The notes: generated by a model from the letters alone, not told the origin. A stretch of DNA of 9,884 nt from Chloroflexota bacterium (GCA_005880075.1 VBJT01000076.1:1-9884), one strand, 5' to 3'. Shown: positions 1 to 5,272, counted from the first letter of the stretch. Translations and numbers: made by a program.

Positions 1-443
1 TAGACAATGGCGGTACTGTCCGGGGACCAACTGAACTGCTCGTCACCGCCGGCCGCGGGCACAGCGGCTATCGGTTCGCCGTCTACAGTGACAACTCTTA
101 GCAACGGGCTCCCACCGTTGGCGTCGATGAACGCTAAGAAATTCCCATTCGGCGACCATTGTGGCGGCCCGTATTCGCTTGGGGTCGGCGAGAGGTCCCT
201 GACGAAGTTGCCACCTGAACTGAGACCGACGACGTTTCCAAAACCAGCTGGCTGAAGAGCAATAGCGACTGGCTCCGCGACGTCAGCCGATGCCCTTTGG
301 TTAGTCGGTGGCCATTGCCTAGCGGCAAATAGGAGATACACGGCCAGTACTCCAAGGAGAAGGACGGCGGGCTTCCGGTCACCGAATTTTACGCGGTTGG
401 TCGCGTGGCTAGAGAGGCGTCTTAGAGCGGCCAAACGATGCAC
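1..443 (-). CDS. Membrane-anchored TolB/PD40-type beta-propeller protein (3' end beyond window)
   Basis: The minus-strand frame is open from a GTG at 443 to the left edge, giving 147 codons with no stop. An in-frame TAG sits directly before the GTG, so the start must be this GTG or the TTG at 434. The product has a basic N-terminus (VHRLAALRRLSSHATNR), one hydrophobic segment at about residues 27-41 (AVLLLGVLAVYLLFAA), and then a periplasmic or extracellular part. Two blade-like motifs are visible, PQWSPNGNFLAFI and FSWSPDSTAIV, which are the typical WSPDG/N-x-IAF pattern of TolB or PD40 beta-propeller repeats. In this family such proteins act as binding scaffolds; no enzyme activity can be read. 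The rest of the propeller lies outside the window. Its upstream leader matches that of the next gene, so the two may be co-regulated. The frame and motifs are clear; the role is unknown. Confidence 0.75.
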   Translation of the reverse strand, partial: MHRLAALRRLSSHATNRVKFGDRKPAVLLLGVLAVYLLFAARQWPPTNQRASADVAEPVAIALQPAGFGNVVGLSSGGNFVRDLSPTPSEYGPPQWSPNGNFLAFIDANGGSPLLRVVTVDGEPIAAVPAAGGDEQFSWSPDSTAIV

Positions 444-449
444 CTACGT

Positions 450-455
450 ATAATG
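450..455 (-). promoter_or_regulatory. Possible -10 box for the beta-propeller gene
   Basis: The hexamer CATTAT (4/6 to TATAAT) lies 7-12 nt before the GTG start at 443. If it is used, the mRNA would begin at or next to the start codon, making it leaderless. No Shine-Dalgarno sequence is visible before this GTG, and no clear -35 box is present. It overlaps one end of the shared 35-nt element. Confidence 0.3.
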
Positions 456-485
456 CCGGCCCGCCCCGCGGCCCTGGGACCCTCT
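451..485 (-). repeat. Shared 35-nt leader element, copy 1
   Basis: Read on the minus strand, this block begins AGAGGGTCCCAGGGCCGC and ends GCATTA, just before the beta-propeller gene start. It matches the block at 1166-1200 at 30 of 35 positions in the same orientation, and both end within a few bases of a GTG-CA start. The flanks further upstream share only short matches. It may be a common promoter or 5' UTR element, or the footprint of a local duplication. Confidence 0.7.
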
Positions 486-542
486 CACGTGGACTGTCCC
501 AACCCCAAACACCGGACTGGCTACTCCACGGCTCCCGGTTAG

Positions 543-1154
543 TCACGGCACTCGCAGAGTGGCGCTCGCCTGCGCGAAGTTGTTCTGGTAGTTGCTCTCT
601 ACTTCGCCCGGAGAGTGCGCAATTTCCACCTCCGCGCCGATCTTGTAAGCACCGGCCGCTGTCGAGGCGGCGCACGAAATCTTCGCGCTCAGGCGGAAGG
701 TCGCCCTCCCGAGCGGGCGCAATGTACCCGAGACGGGACTCCTATACGACGTAAAGGCGCACCCTTGCGGAATATCAGGGATGTCCAGAAAGACCTGGAC
801 CTCCTCGGTATGGGTGCTCAGATTTAGGGCACGTACAATGGCGTGGAAAGTCCCCGAGCGCGTCTGCGGATTGATGTTTGTGGCCGTTAGCTTGAACTCA
901 GTGATCGCTAGATCATGGGTTGCCGCCGGATCGCATGCATCGCCGACACCATCGAGATCGCTGTCCAGCTGGTCGGGGTTTGGGGTTAATGGACAGTTGT
1001 CCGCGGAATCGGCCAGCCCGTCTCCGTCGGAATCTGCGACCTGCGTCGCGACAAGGTCCGCCTTGACTGAAGGCCGACCGAAAAGATCAGCTGCCACAGC
1101 AGCTAACAGGACAAAGAGAGCAACGGCTAATCTAACTCGCGGCACGGCGTGCAC
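543..1154 (-). CDS. Exported thrombospondin type-3 / CARDB-like protein
   Basis: A 203-residue secreted protein. Residues 1 to about 22 form a signal peptide or anchor (RVRLAVALFVLLAAVAA). Residues about 41-75 hold thrombospondin type-3 calcium-binding repeats, with DSDGDGLADSADNCP followed by DSDLDGVGDACD. These Asp-rich loops normally bind calcium. The remaining 125 residues look like a beta-sandwich of the CARDB or Ig-like kind, starting HDLAITEF and ending near ESNYQNNFAQASATLRV. This pattern is seen in surface proteins; no catalytic site is visible. The start is placed at GTG 1154, with AAGAG about 7 nt upstream; TTG 1160 and GTG 1145 are alternatives. Its 5' region carries the same 35-nt element as the next gene downstream, which starts 99 nt beyond its stop. 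Confidence 0.8.
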   Translation of the reverse strand: MHAVPRVRLAVALFVLLAAVAADLFGRPSVKADLVATQVADSDGDGLADSADNCPLTPNPDQLDSDLDGVGDACDPAATHDLAITEFKLTATNINPQTRSGTFHAIVRALNLSTHTEEVQVFLDIPDIPQGCAFTSYRSPVSGTLRPLGRATFRLSAKISCAASTAAGAYKIGAEVEIAHSPGEVESNYQNNFAQASATLRVP

Positions 1155-1165
1155 CCCCAAACTCT

Positions 1166-1200
1166 TATTGCCGCCGCGCCCTGCGGCCCAGGGACCCTCT
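1166..1200 (-). repeat. Shared 35-nt leader element, copy 2
   Basis: The second copy of the element at 451-485 differs at five positions. It lies between the predicted promoter (1232-1260) and the GTG start at 1154, so it would sit in the 5' UTR. In this copy the RNA can form CCCTG-GGCCG-CAGGG (5-bp stem) or GCCGC-AGGGC-GCGGC. The first stem has an A:G mismatch in copy 1, so the comparison does not prove that a structure is conserved. Confidence 0.7.
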
Positions 1201-1231
1201 TAGCGCTCCGCCCCAGTTGGTAGTTGGGCCA

Positions 1232-1260
1232 AGTATCGTACCGGAAGTCTGGTTCTACAA
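1232..1260 (-). promoter_or_regulatory. Predicted promoter for the thrombospondin-repeat gene
   Basis: On the minus strand, TTGTAG (1260-1255) is separated by exactly 17 nt from GATACT (1237-1232), which matches TATAAT at 4/6. Transcription would start near 1225 and give a leader of about 70 nt that includes the shared 35-nt element. The -35 box overlaps one of the CTACA half-sites described for the neighbouring operator-like cluster. Confidence 0.4.
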
Positions 1261-1285
1261 TCCCTTTTGGGCTACATTTTGTAGC
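1255..1285. promoter_or_regulatory. Operator-like cluster of CTACA half-sites in the divergent promoter region
   Basis: GCTACA-TTT-TGTAGC (1271-1285) is a perfect 6-bp inverted repeat. A further CTACA lies at 1255-1259, 17 nt upstream of the first half-site. The cluster lies between the divergent thrombospondin-repeat gene and the XRE/MmyB regulator gene. This is where such a regulator often binds to control itself and its neighbour. That it binds here is inference. Confidence 0.4.
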
Positions 1286-1353
1286 TGCTTGTCTCTGGAA
1301 TTCCGTCTGATTACCGCCGTATTTTCCGAGTGACCGCTACAACAGACAGCGCG

Positions 1354-2187
1354 ATGTCCAAACACTGGGCCGCCAAACTCCACGATGCCCGGCTAGCTCT
1401 CGGCATCTCGCAGCGCGACCTCGCCCAGCGCGCAGGCGTCTCCCTCGGCACCGTCAAGGCTTACGAGCACGGCGAGCGCCACCCCTCGCGCGACTCGCTA
1501 CTCGCCATCCTGAACGCTCTTGCCCTCGAGCAGATCGCACGCAACGAGATCCTCACCTCGGCCGGTTTCGCACCCCAAGGAGCGCCCCTCGCGCCCGACG
1601 TGACGCCCGGCTACGTCTTCACTCTTGACGAGGCCGCTCGCCACATCGAGGAGCATCCTTGGCCGGCCTGCGTGGTCAACGAGGTCATGGAGATTGTTGC
1701 GGCCAACACCGTCGCTCAGCGCCTCTGGGACGTCGACTTCGCCCGCGAACTGACCACACCCATCGAGCGCAACTTCCTTAGCGTCGCAAGCAACCCCCGT
1801 TTCGCGTCAAAGGTCCCGAACTGGGATGAAGGAGTGGGCGTTGGCGTCGCCATCCTGAAGGGCCACCACCGTGACCCGCAAACGAGCCCGGAAGCGTCAA
1901 CCGCCTACTTTGCCGGCGTCATGGAGCACTTTCTGCAGGGCGATCCGCAATACATCGCCCGCTTCCTCAAGCTCTGGGAAGAGGTGCCGCCGAGGGCCCC
2001 GAAAGTCCGCTGGTCGTTTCCCGTTCTTTGGGATGAGCCCGGCCTTGCAAGGATGAGCTTTAAAGTCCTGATTAGCAGCGCCAGCGAACCGGACGCACTC
2101 GCCTTCAACGATTGGATTCCAACGGACGCTGCTACCTGGGAAGCGCTGACCACAATCGTCAACGAGCGAAGGAGTCATCGTCCTTGA
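1354..2187 (+). CDS. XRE-family regulator with MmyB/MltR-type ligand-binding domain
   Basis: A 277-residue one-component transcriptional regulator. Residues about 9-60 are a helix-turn-helix of the XRE type (LGISQRDLAQRAGVSLGTVK, then YEHGERHPSR). Residues about 90-270 match the MmyB/MltR ligand-binding domain: WPACVVNEVMEIVAANTVAQ with RLWD, the YFAGVMEHFLQGDPQY segment, FPVLWDEPG, and the closing DWIPTDAATWEAL. In this family the second domain has a PAS-like fold, and fatty-acid-type ligands have been seen in it. The ATG at 1354 puts the usual short lead before the HTH. A GTG at 1330 is in frame and would add 8 residues. A TATTTT box lies at 1320-1325, which fits a short-leader or leaderless mRNA; no Shine-Dalgarno sequence is seen. 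Its stop overlaps the next start (TTGA), so the two genes are almost certainly co-translated. The CTACA cluster upstream is a candidate autoregulatory site. Confidence 0.9.
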   Translation: MSKHWAAKLHDARLALGISQRDLAQRAGVSLGTVKAYEHGERHPSRDSLLAILNALALEQIARNEILTSAGFAPQGAPLAPDVTPGYVFTLDEAARHIEEHPWPACVVNEVMEIVAANTVAQRLWDVDFARELTTPIERNFLSVASNPRFASKVPNWDEGVGVGVAILKGHHRDPQTSPEASTAYFAGVMEHFLQGDPQYIARFLKLWEEVPPRAPKVRWSFPVLWDEPGLARMSFKVLISSASEPDALAFNDWIPTDAATWEALTTIVNERRSHRP

Positions 2188-2876
2188 AGATCGTCCTATT
2201 GCCTGCCGCCGGCGGTCTCGTGGTCCTTACAGTAGTCTCGGCGGTCGTCTGGTTCGAGATCTTCGATAGCGACGAAGACATCCAACTGGAGGAAAGATAC
2301 CGGGTTCTAGCTGGCCATGAGGATTTTACCGGAAAGCCATTTGCTTATCCGGAAATTATCACCGCAGATCGGGGGGAAGTGCCTTTAATCGTGAAGAGCG
2401 ATTTTCCCAAAGAACTAGATTCGGGCGTTCACCTGGCTGTCACCGGCCGCTTCGACAAATACGGAAGCTTCGATGTCAAATCGTTCGCGTTGAAATCCCG
2501 TACCGCCGCTGTCACTTCACAGGCAGCCAGCCCGATAACCACGCTTCGTCCCGAGGCGCAGGAGATTTTCATTCGCCTAACGGCGACCGACAAGAAAGTC
2601 GGCGATATTGTGCTGGAAGCCAATCCCCGGTTTCAGATTGACTGGCTCATTTCCAGCCGGGAGTTCATGGTCCGAATCTGGCAGCCACCTTTCTCTCAGG
2701 GAAAGGAGGAGGCGCGGAATTGGTTCCTGGCTAAGGGCTTCGAACCCGACGATCTCTGCCTTATTAACCTGTACTTCTTCGGAGCCCGCGAAGCAGGCGA
2801 TTTCCAATATGCTGACACCTTTCCTGGCGGGTGCCCAGTAAAACCGTATCCGAGCTACGAAGATCTGGTCAGGTAG
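2184..2876 (+). CDS. Membrane-anchored protein of unknown function, coupled to the regulator
   Basis: A 230-residue protein that I do not recognise as a named family. The start is TTG 2184: it has a good ribosome site (GAAGGAG, 2168-2174) and overlaps the regulator stop as TTGA. The same frame is open back to 2112, but starting there would put 24 residues inside the regulator gene. Residues about 3-24 form a single membrane span (IVLLPAAGGLVVLTVVSAVV), so the rest should lie outside the cytoplasm. Residues about 60-110 (EVPLIVKSDFP, GVHLAVTGRFD, SFDVKSFALKS) resemble the beta-strand and turn pattern of small OB-fold domains such as CcmE, but no heme-binding His is evident. The C-terminal 100 residues contain PPFSQGKEEARNWFLAKGF followed by DDLCLINLYF and a GGCP near the end. 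This recalls small extracytoplasmic domains of envelope proteins with paired Cys. Both resemblances are weak. The coupling suggests a partner or target of the regulator. Confidence 0.75.
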   Translation: MKIVLLPAAGGLVVLTVVSAVVWFEIFDSDEDIQLEERYRVLAGHEDFTGKPFAYPEIITADRGEVPLIVKSDFPKELDSGVHLAVTGRFDKYGSFDVKSFALKSRTAAVTSQAASPITTLRPEAQEIFIRLTATDKKVGDIVLEANPRFQIDWLISSREFMVRIWQPPFSQGKEEARNWFLAKGFEPDDLCLINLYFFGAREAGDFQYADTFPGGCPVKPYPSYEDLVR

Positions 2877-3245
2877 GTTCAAACGAGCGCTCTAGCGTCA
2901 TCGCGGGTCTGGGATTATGGCGCCAACTCCGGCCTGCCACGGTAGTGCCATTTCCCCCTTAGACTTCTCGCCGCTTTCCGCTACCCTGAAAGCGATGACT
3001 CCGCACCTTAAGCTTGCCCGCCAACGGCGCGTCCAGTACCGGCACTCGCTCGCAAGAAATAGCTTTACTTGCAAAGCGAACGCGGCCCAATGGTTAACGG
3101 CTATCAGTTGGCAACTCCGGCCGTCCGTTTGCAAAAGCACTTTTTTGCAAAACAAATTCAAGGGGCCGGACCTTAACACCGCCCGCCACCAGCGGCCACC
3201 GGCGCTCGTACCTCCCGCATCTTCCACCTTCCATCCGCCGGGGCC

Positions 3246-3294
3246 GTCTGATTGTTCCCGCAACCCCACATTCTTGAATGGGCCTCAATCAGAC
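3246..3294. repeat. 9-bp perfect inverted repeat with 31-nt loop
   Basis: GTCTGATTG (3246-3254) is the exact reverse complement of CAATCAGAC (3286-3294). The loop contains a smaller possible stem, CCCA-c-ATTC facing GAATGGG. The right arm is followed at once by AAAA and then by the GC-rich hairpin at 3299-3324. It could be part of a structured RNA or a small non-autonomous element. No coding is associated with it. Confidence 0.55.
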
Positions 3295-3324
3295 AAAACC
3301 GCCCGCTCTAAACGGGCCGGGCGG
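3295..3324 (-). terminator. Possible rho-independent terminator reading leftward
   Basis: CCGCCCG (3299-3305) pairs with CGGGCGG (3318-3324) across a 12-nt loop, and an inner GCCCG/CGGGC pairing is also possible. On the minus strand the stem is followed by TTTTG (plus-strand AAAA at 3295-3298). The U-run is short, so strength is doubtful. It would stop transcripts coming from the acyl-CoA dehydrogenase and CxxC-protein genes to the right. Confidence 0.45.
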
Positions 3325-3348
3325 CAGAAAAAAGAAAATTTCGCGGTG

Positions 3349-3419
3349 GGTCAATCAACGGTCACGAACGGACGGCCAAAACCAATCGATTTCCACACAC
3401 GGAAAAGCATTGATTGACC
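3349..3419. repeat. 10-bp perfect inverted repeat with nested hairpin
   Basis: GGTCAATCAA (3349-3358) is the exact reverse complement of TTGATTGACC (3410-3419), with 51 nt between. Inside is a second small stem, TTTCC-ACACAC-GGAAA. Together with the inverted repeat at 3246-3294 it makes a region of about 175 nt where most of the sequence could be paired. Confidence 0.55.
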
Positions 3420-3441
3420 ACAGGTTTTCGGCTGATTCACC

Positions 3442-3480
3442 GCTAATCGCTAACGGCTGACAGCTAACGGCCGACAGCTA
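3442..3480. repeat. Short tandem repeat, 14-nt unit GCTAACGGCYGACA
   Basis: Two full units (3449-3462 and 3463-3476) differ at one base. They are flanked by partial units GCTAATC (3442-3448) and GCTA (3477-3480). The last partial unit contains the stop codon of the dehydrogenase relic. A diverged copy (13 of 17 bases) lies far upstream at 3093-3109, so the unit is dispersed in this intergenic region. Confidence 0.65.
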
Positions 3481-3605
3481 CTTAATATGGATCCCCGAGA
3501 TCGCCCGGCTGATCACGAGCCGCTGGATCTCGGACGTGCCCTCGAAGATCACCCCACCCGTTCGCCCTGAGGCTCTCGAAGGGCAGTCGCGGTGCCAGCG
3601 CTCGA
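3478..3605 (-). pseudogene. Relic of an acyl-CoA dehydrogenase 3' end, carrying a palindromic insert
   Basis: Read on the minus strand, positions 3550-3478 encode the same last 23 residues and TAG stop as the intact neighbour gene (IFEGTSEIQRLVISR, then AISGIHIK). The DNA differs at 5 of 73 positions, and all five are synonymous third-codon changes. Positions 3605-3585 are identical to the neighbour over 21 nt, which encodes ERWHRD. Between the two blocks, the neighbour's 13 nt (SKIYT region) are replaced by 34 nt containing a REP-like palindrome, a net gain of 21 nt that keeps the frame. Homology stops at about 3605, and an in-frame TGA lies just beyond. The catalytic-Glu segment is present, but the FAD and substrate domains are gone, so no enzyme can be made. 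It looks like the tail of a former, functional paralogue. Confidence 0.85.
3564..3584. repeat. REP-like palindrome inside the dehydrogenase relic
   Basis: GCCCT (3564-3568) and GAG (3569-3571) pair with CTC (3575-3577) and AGGGC (3580-3584), with a 3-nt loop and a GA bulge. Together with the preceding CGTTC this resembles the dispersed GTTCGCCCTGAG...TCGAAGGGC palindrome found as an intergenic repeat in several bacterial groups. Here it sits inside former coding sequence. Confidence 0.6.
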
Positions 3606-3625
3606 AGGCTGACCCCCATCAAGCG

Positions 3626-3943
3626 CTAAAGGGAGCTGCGGTGTCCGCAAGACGCGCACACCATCTCGTTCTCGTCTGGAGCGACGCGATCCGCGCTCCT
3701 AAAACGGCTGCGCACCAAATGGTCAGCTCCAAGAATCGGGAAGAACCACCGCCATGGGTCTGCGGCACGTTTCGTCGGGCGTCGTAGAAAGGGATCCAGA
3801 ATTCGCAGTGGCATCAAAGCTCGGGCGAGAAACCAGCCGGGGCTGAACACCCGATGTTTCTCCGTTGGCGGCTCTCGCATAAAACAGTCGCGGCTCCCAC
3901 ATACCGGGCATAATGCGCCTGCGACCTGTATGACCCGCGGCAC
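3626..3943 (-). CDS. Small protein with two CxxC knuckles (putative zinc ribbon)
   Basis: A 105-residue basic protein of unknown function. It has CPVCG at residues 12-16 (Cys12, Cys15) and CASCGH at residues 96-101 (Cys96, Cys99). These could together form a four-Cys zinc ribbon with a long insert between them. The insert is rich in Arg, Pro and aromatic residues (RALMPLRILDPF, DPWRWFFPILG). The GTG start at 3943 shares its G with the TAG stop of the acyl-CoA dehydrogenase (TAGTG), which suggests translational coupling. No membrane segment of clear length is visible. Zinc binding is inferred from the Cys spacing only. It lies between the intact dehydrogenase and the relic of a second one, so it may have arrived with, or been left by, the same rearrangement. 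The 318-nt frame and tight overlap favour a real gene. Confidence 0.6.
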   Translation of the reverse strand: MPRVIQVAGALCPVCGSRDCFMREPPTEKHRVFSPGWFLARALMPLRILDPFLRRPTKRAADPWRWFFPILGADHLVRSRFRSADRVAPDENEMVCASCGHRSSL

Positions 3944-5193
3944 TACTTGATATGGATGCCCGAGATGGCCCGGCTGATGACCAGCCGCTGGATCTCGGAC
4001 GTGCCCTCGAAGATCGTGTAGATCTTAGAGTCGCGGTGCCAGCGCTCGACGGGGTTCTCGCGGACGTAGCCGTAGCCGCCCATGATCTGGATCGCCTGCT
4101 CGGTCACCCAGACGGCCGTCTCGCCGGCGAATAGCTTCGACATCGAGCCCTCGCCGTTCTCGAACGGCTTGCCGTTCTTGCCCATCCAGGCCGCGCGCCA
4201 GACGAGCAACCGGCTGGCGTCCAGCCGCGTCTTCATGTCGGCCAGCTTGAAGGCAATCGCCTGGTTCTCGACGATCGCGCGGCCGAACTGCTTGCGCTCC
4301 TTGGCGTAGTCGAGCGCGAACTCGTAGGCGGCGCGGGCGATGCCGACGGCCTGCGCGCCGACGGCCGGGCGGGTCGCCTCGAACGTGGCCATCGCGGCCT
4401 GCACCTTCGAGGACTTGCCTTCGCGGGCGCGGGCCAGGCGGGCGTCCAGCTTCTCCTTGCCGCCGAGCAGACAGCGCCCGGGCACGCGCACGTTGTCGAG
4501 CACGACTTCGGCGGTGTGGCTGGCGCGGATACCGTGCTTCTTGAACTTCTGCCCTTGGCTGAGGCCAGGCGTGCCCGGCGGGACGACGAAGGCGGCGTGA
4601 CCGCGGGAGTTCAGCTCGGGCTCGACGGAGAGCACGAGCACATGCACGTCGGCGATCCCGCCGTTCGTGATCCAGGTCTTCGTGCCGTTCAGGACCCATT
4701 CGTCCTTCGCCTCGTCGTAGACCGCCCGCGACTTGAGGGAACTGACGTCGGAGCCGGCGTCCGGCTCGCTGACGCCGAAGGCGCCCATCTTGATCTTGTC
4801 GGGCGTCCCGAAGCACTGCGGCACCCACTCGACGATCTGCTCCGGCGTGCCGTTGGCGACGATGCCGGCGACGCAGAGCGTCGAGCCGAAGATCGAGAGG
4901 CCGATGCCGGCGTCGCCCCAGAACAGCTCTTCGTTGGCGATGGGCATCGTGAGGCCGGTCGGGTCGGCGAAGGCGTTCTGCAGGAACTCGAAGGAGTACA
5001 GCCCGATCTTGGCGGCCTCCTGGATGATCGGCCAGGGCGTCTCTTCGCGCTCGTCCCACTCGTGGGCCGCCGGGCGGACGACGTCCTTCGCGAAGCCGTG
5101 CACCCACTTCTGGATCTGCCGCTGCTCGTCGTTCAGCTCCATCGAGAACTGCGGCGTCTGAGTAGCGGTGCGTTCGTTAGTCTCTACAACCAT
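3943..5193 (-). CDS. Acyl-CoA dehydrogenase
   Basis: A 416-residue FAD flavoprotein that introduces the alpha-beta double bond into an acyl-CoA and passes electrons to ETF, as in beta-oxidation or amino-acid breakdown. The N-terminal helical domain covers about residues 18-130. The first family signature is FGVSEPDAGSDVSSLKS (about 139-155), followed by LNGTKTWITNG (168-178). The C-terminal helical domain starts near FEATRPAVGAQAVGIARAA and has the flavin-contact motif YAKERKQFG. The second signature, IQIMGGYGYVRENP with IFEGTSEIQR, ends the protein; Glu396 in IFEGT is at the position of the catalytic base of medium-chain enzymes. A charged insert of about 15 residues (DARLARAREGKSSK) precedes the C-terminal domain and is unusual. 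The exact substrate cannot be read. ATG 5193 has an SD-like GAAGGG 7 nt upstream. Its stop overlaps the start of the small CxxC gene. Confidence 0.95.
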   Translation of the reverse strand: MVVETNERTATQTPQFSMELNDEQRQIQKWVHGFAKDVVRPAAHEWDEREETPWPIIQEAAKIGLYSFEFLQNAFADPTGLTMPIANEELFWGDAGIGLSIFGSTLCVAGIVANGTPEQIVEWVPQCFGTPDKIKMGAFGVSEPDAGSDVSSLKSRAVYDEAKDEWVLNGTKTWITNGGIADVHVLVLSVEPELNSRGHAAFVVPPGTPGLSQGQKFKKHGIRASHTAEVVLDNVRVPGRCLLGGKEKLDARLARAREGKSSKVQAAMATFEATRPAVGAQAVGIARAAYEFALDYAKERKQFGRAIVENQAIAFKLADMKTRLDASRLLVWRAAWMGKNGKPFENGEGSMSKLFAGETAVWVTEQAIQIMGGYGYVRENPVERWHRDSKIYTIFEGTSEIQRLVISRAISGIHIK

Positions 5194-5272
5194 TGCTTTT
5201 CCCTTCGACGGTGCGTAGTACCCGACGCCCCGCCCACTCCTTTCGTTGCCTTCGGGCCGTGTGGCTGAATCA

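Larger units (their letters stand above)
2877..3477. other. Non-coding region with repeats and hairpins
   Basis: No convincing gene is seen in about 600 nt. The open frames here (2917-3417 plus, 2898-3269 minus) have unnatural composition and no recognisable motif. The left half holds A/T-rich patches, including two TTTGCAAAA palindromic words near 3127 and 3145 that can fold on each other, and a diverged copy (3093-3109) of the tandem unit found at 3442. The right half (3246-3419) holds two perfect inverted repeats and a terminator-like hairpin, listed separately. Confidence 0.6.

Noticed and set aside
781..1203. 140-codon plus-strand frame
   Set aside because: It is antisense to the thrombospondin-repeat gene, whose motifs are unmistakable on the other strand.
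2112..2183. Upstream ATG start for the unknown membrane protein
   Set aside because: It would place 24 residues inside the regulator gene and ahead of the membrane span; the TTG at 2184 has a good ribosome site and a TTGA overlap.
2876..2890. GGTTCAAAC as a tRNA T-loop
   Set aside because: No acceptor, D or anticodon arms can be built around it.
2917..3417. 166-codon plus-strand frame in the intergenic region
   Set aside because: It crosses the inverted repeats and the GC hairpin and has no domain-like pattern, no ribosome site and unnatural composition. The minus-strand frame at 2898-3269 is rejected for the same reasons.
3246..3480. CRISPR array
   Set aside because: The repeats are inverted or 14-nt tandem units without spacers of regular length.
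4025..5107. 360-codon minus-strand frame
   Set aside because: It is a shifted frame of the dehydrogenase gene with extreme Arg content; the overlapping frame has all the family signatures.
4516..5268. 250-codon open frame on the plus strand
   Set aside because: It is antisense to the acyl-CoA dehydrogenase, has Arg/Asp/Val-rich artificial composition, and matches no family; it reflects GC-rich codon bias.
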